Assembly (NCBI GenBank): GCA_963847965.1
Contig: CAWKCG010000038.1
Coordinates: 62,001-126,000, forward strand
Reading direction: 5' to 3'
DNA: 64,000 nucleotides
Source of the DNA: Palsa-504 sp963847965
GTDB taxonomy: Bacteria > Actinomycetota > Actinomycetes > Streptosporangiales > Streptosporangiaceae
In this document: piece after piece, positions 62,249 to 64,000 of the stretch
How the letters are laid out: every line of letters starts with the position of its first letter
Numbering within the stretch: position 1 is the first letter of the stretch
Program-made: the position numbers and the translations under genes
The notes under the pieces: model-generated
Databases searched by the model: none
Told to the model about the DNA's origin: nothing
What the model saw: the letters and a program-made list of their open reading frames with translations, nothing else

Positions 62249-63030
62249 GTCCGTGATTTCCACTGTCCTTCCGCCGTTCGAATGAGGGTAAGTGACTTCT
62301 GGCGCGGCAGTGCTGCGCCCAGTATCCGCTCGAATGCCACCGTCGCCTTGCTGACCATGCCCAGGTCGGTGGAGGTGATGTCCTCGATCCCGGACATCCT
62401 GACCGTGGTCGTTTTCCCGGCCGCAATGTCGAACGCGCCGTAAACCCCCATGTTCACGCCGTCCGGCAGCACGTGGAACGCGACCTGTTCCGCAATGTCC
62501 GCCAGGTGCCCGCACTGCTCTGCCATCACCGCTGGCGACCCGACTCCCCGGTATAGCACCTGGAACGCGATGATCAGCGTGACCGGAACGCGCCCGATGA
62601 CGGACTGTCTCTCAAGCCTTGCCGTCACCAGGTCATCTACTTGATCCAGGAGATGCCCCTCGTCAGCGAACAGGGCGCGCATGTAGCCCGGCGTCTGCGC
62701 GATGCCGGGAACCACGACCGGCGACCAGTAGCGCAGGATCAGCGCGTCTGCCTCGGCCTGCCGCCAGGACACGAACCAGTCTGGGACCCCGCTCCGGGCG
62801 CGCTGCGCCAGGTCCGCGAGCACCTCCAGGGATGCGCCGGTTGCGCCGGCCCACGCGGCCAGGATCGGGTCCGATGGCACTGGCTGGCTGGGGTCCTCTG
62901 CCTTGCTGACCACTGGGCGGGAGACGTTCAGGTCCTTCGCCAGCGCTCCATGCGACCCGTACCCGGCTTCGGTCCTGGACCGCTGGAGCATGTCCGCTAG
63001 CTGTTCTCGTGGCGTCACGGTGCGCACCAT
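62245..63030 (-). CDS. XRE-family regulator with DUF5753 domain
   Basis: A 261-residue regulator. Residues 6-70 are a helix-turn-helix of the Cro/cI type (EQLADMLQRSRTEAGYGSHG, LAKDLNVSRPVVSKAEDPSQ). Residues 80-255 are DUF5753: PDWFVSWRQAEADALILRYW, PGIAQTPGYMRALFADEG, ARLERQSVIGR and FHVLPDGVNMGVYGAFDIA. It is the usual partner of the overlapping DUF397 gene. ATG 63030 is preferred. Tandem GTTACTGGGTTACTAG-type sequences at 63051-63072 upstream may be its own operator. Confidence 0.92.
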   Translation of the reverse strand: MVRTVTPREQLADMLQRSRTEAGYGSHGALAKDLNVSRPVVSKAEDPSQPVPSDPILAAWAGATGASLEVLADLAQRARSGVPDWFVSWRQAEADALILRYWSPVVVPGIAQTPGYMRALFADEGHLLDQVDDLVTARLERQSVIGRVPVTLIIAFQVLYRGVGSPAVMAEQCGHLADIAEQVAFHVLPDGVNMGVYGAFDIAAGKTTTVRMSGIEDITSTDLGMVSKATVAFERILGAALPRQKSLTLIRTAEGQWKSRT

Positions 63031-63296
63031 CCGTTACACGGTTCCCGGCTGATCAGTTACTGGGTTACTAGTCCCCGATTGTCCCCCATGGCTGCGAGGT
63101 TGGAAGCGCGAACCTAGCCGAACAGCGGGCCCGTGATGATGACGGCCGAACAGCCCGCCCTGCCGATCCGCTCTTCGTCCGTTTCCGGGGAGCTTGACCA
63201 CGAGCGCGTGAGGCTGCCAGCCCTCCGCTACTGCTGGAGGACCCCCGAACCAGTACGCTTGCTCTGTTCGCGGTGTCGTATGGCGCCCGGAACGCA

Positions 63297-63368
63297 GGGC
63301 GCATAGCTCAGTGGTAGAGCACTCGCCTTACAAGCGAGAAGCCGGTGGTTCGAACCCACCTGCGCCCA
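63297..63368 (+). tRNA. tRNA-Val (anticodon UAC)
   Basis: A complete cloverleaf. The acceptor stem is GGGCGCA/TGCGCCC with discriminator A. The D-arm contains AGCTCAGTGGTAGAGC. The anticodon stem CTCGC/GCGAG holds loop CTTACAA, with TAC at 63329-63331. The T-arm is GGTGG/TTCGAAC/CCACC. CCA is not encoded. It is followed by a short GAGG/CCTC hairpin and TTTTTT near 63395, possible processing or termination signals. Confidence 0.95.
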
Positions 63369-64000
63369 CGGAGGTTTCCTCAGCTAGATGGCCTTTTTTG
63401 AAACTCTGATCGGAGGATTGGGAACCACAACCGGGAACCACCGGTGCAAGCCTTTGTACGCGGGAAGCGCGCCCAGCGGCCACGGCCGCACCCCCTCCGG
63501 CCACCCGGGGGCGCCGCGCCGACGGCAGGCACCCCGGCACTGGAGCGGCATACAGTCATCAGCTCGTTGGTCCGGTTGACCTGTGTCATCAGCCTGCTGA
63601 TCGATATCGGGCCACACGTTTTGGCATGCTCATCTGCCGAATTGAGTGCGCTGCCCACGTGCATGCATATACGTTGTACGCTATCTTGTGCACTAATAGG
63701 TCTACCGCAGTCTCTTTACTTCGCTCTGTGGCTGTGCAGAATTGCAGGGATGCGACCGGAGTCTGCAAGTGTCCACGGCCTACCTGGGCGCCAGCGGAAA
63801 GCGGATCTTGCTTGCATGCATGCATGCTCCAGGTTATTTAGGCGCCACTACGGGACCAGTGGTAACACTCCACTCGCCGAACTTGAGGACGCTTACTCCC
63901 GCCAAATCAACAGCCTCAGCGAGGCAACCCTGTCAGAAACCTGAGTCTCCGGACTCGCCGGGGCGGTTCAGACAGCTTGATCCGGTCCGGCTTGGCCAAT
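63369..64000. other. Lower-GC region after tRNA-Val, no convincing gene
   Basis: About 630 bp to the window end. From about 63580 the GC content falls visibly (ATCGATATC, GCATATACG, CTTTACTTCG). Short reading frames exist on both strands but none has a ribosome site or familiar sequence. A GCATGCATGCATGC palindrome lies at 63814-63827, and GTGCATGCATATAC at about 63658. The sequence may be the start of an element or a promoter region. Confidence 0.5.

Noticed and set aside
63328..63540. Minus-strand frame ending GAGGFEPPASRL
   Set aside because: This is the well-known false peptide produced by reading across a tRNA gene (here tRNA-Val); there is no protein.

Overview
This is a very GC-rich chromosomal stretch from a Gram-positive actinomycete, probably filamentous. 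Pointers are the strong GC bias at third codon positions, many GTG and TTG starts, an AfsR/SARP-type regulator, an XRE (DUF5753)/DUF397 gene pair, a sortase with a cell-wall-anchored substrate, split alpha/beta acyl-CoA carboxylase genes and GT-C mannosyltransferase-like membrane proteins. Species cannot be named from the sequence. Genes are mostly ordinary and single-copy, with no IS element, integrase or CRISPR array.

Layout. 1-5.4 kb: a GT-C membrane protein, a secreted beta-propeller-like protein, a small conserved-looking protein, two gene remnants and an aldo/keto reductase. 5.4-8.1 kb: IolB and a GluRS-like protein with an altered HIGH motif. 8.1-10.1 kb: a truncated DUF2182 gene, a small GntR regulator and an MFS exporter behind a perfect palindrome. 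10.1-15.4 kb: Leloir-type sugar genes galT and galK, a GH15 enzyme and a PHP phosphoesterase. 15.6-18.8 kb: three overlapping genes (winged-helix/replication-relaxation-like, membrane FtsK/TraD-like ATPase, acidic membrane J-protein). 18.9-24.6 kb: SARP-NB-ARC-TPR regulator, DrrAB-like ABC exporter, DUF1810.

24.7-33.9 kb is the most striking part. One operon encodes an E1(ThiF)/nitroreductase fusion, an N-acyl-amino-acid-synthase-like protein fused to a cyclic-nucleotide-binding domain, and a second cyclic-nucleotide-binding domain fused to a patatin lipase. Divergent from it is a giant Ser/Thr kinase-nucleotidyl cyclase-NB-ARC-TPR protein. Two near-identical 36-37 bp palindromes lie between them. 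The simplest reading is a cyclic-nucleotide-controlled lipid or acyl-amino-acid pathway with its own cyclase/sensor.

33.9-43.7 kb: carboxylesterase, YfhO-like membrane protein, GH76 mannanase-like enzyme, MptA/B-like mannosyltransferase, another GT-C protein with a repeat tail, and a cupin. 43.7-48.0 kb: a frameshifted methyltransferase, a LigB-type dioxygenase, citrate synthase and fumarylacetoacetase. 48.2-57.3 kb: an acyl-CoA catabolic cluster (acyl-CoA ligase, carboxylase beta and alpha, TIGR03084, AtuA/DUF1446, enoyl-CoA hydratase). 57.4-62.1 kb: sortase substrate, sortase, SulP transporter, acyl-CoA dehydrogenase. 62.1-64 kb: XRE/DUF397 pair, tRNA-Val(UAC), then about 630 bp of lower-GC sequence with no convincing gene.
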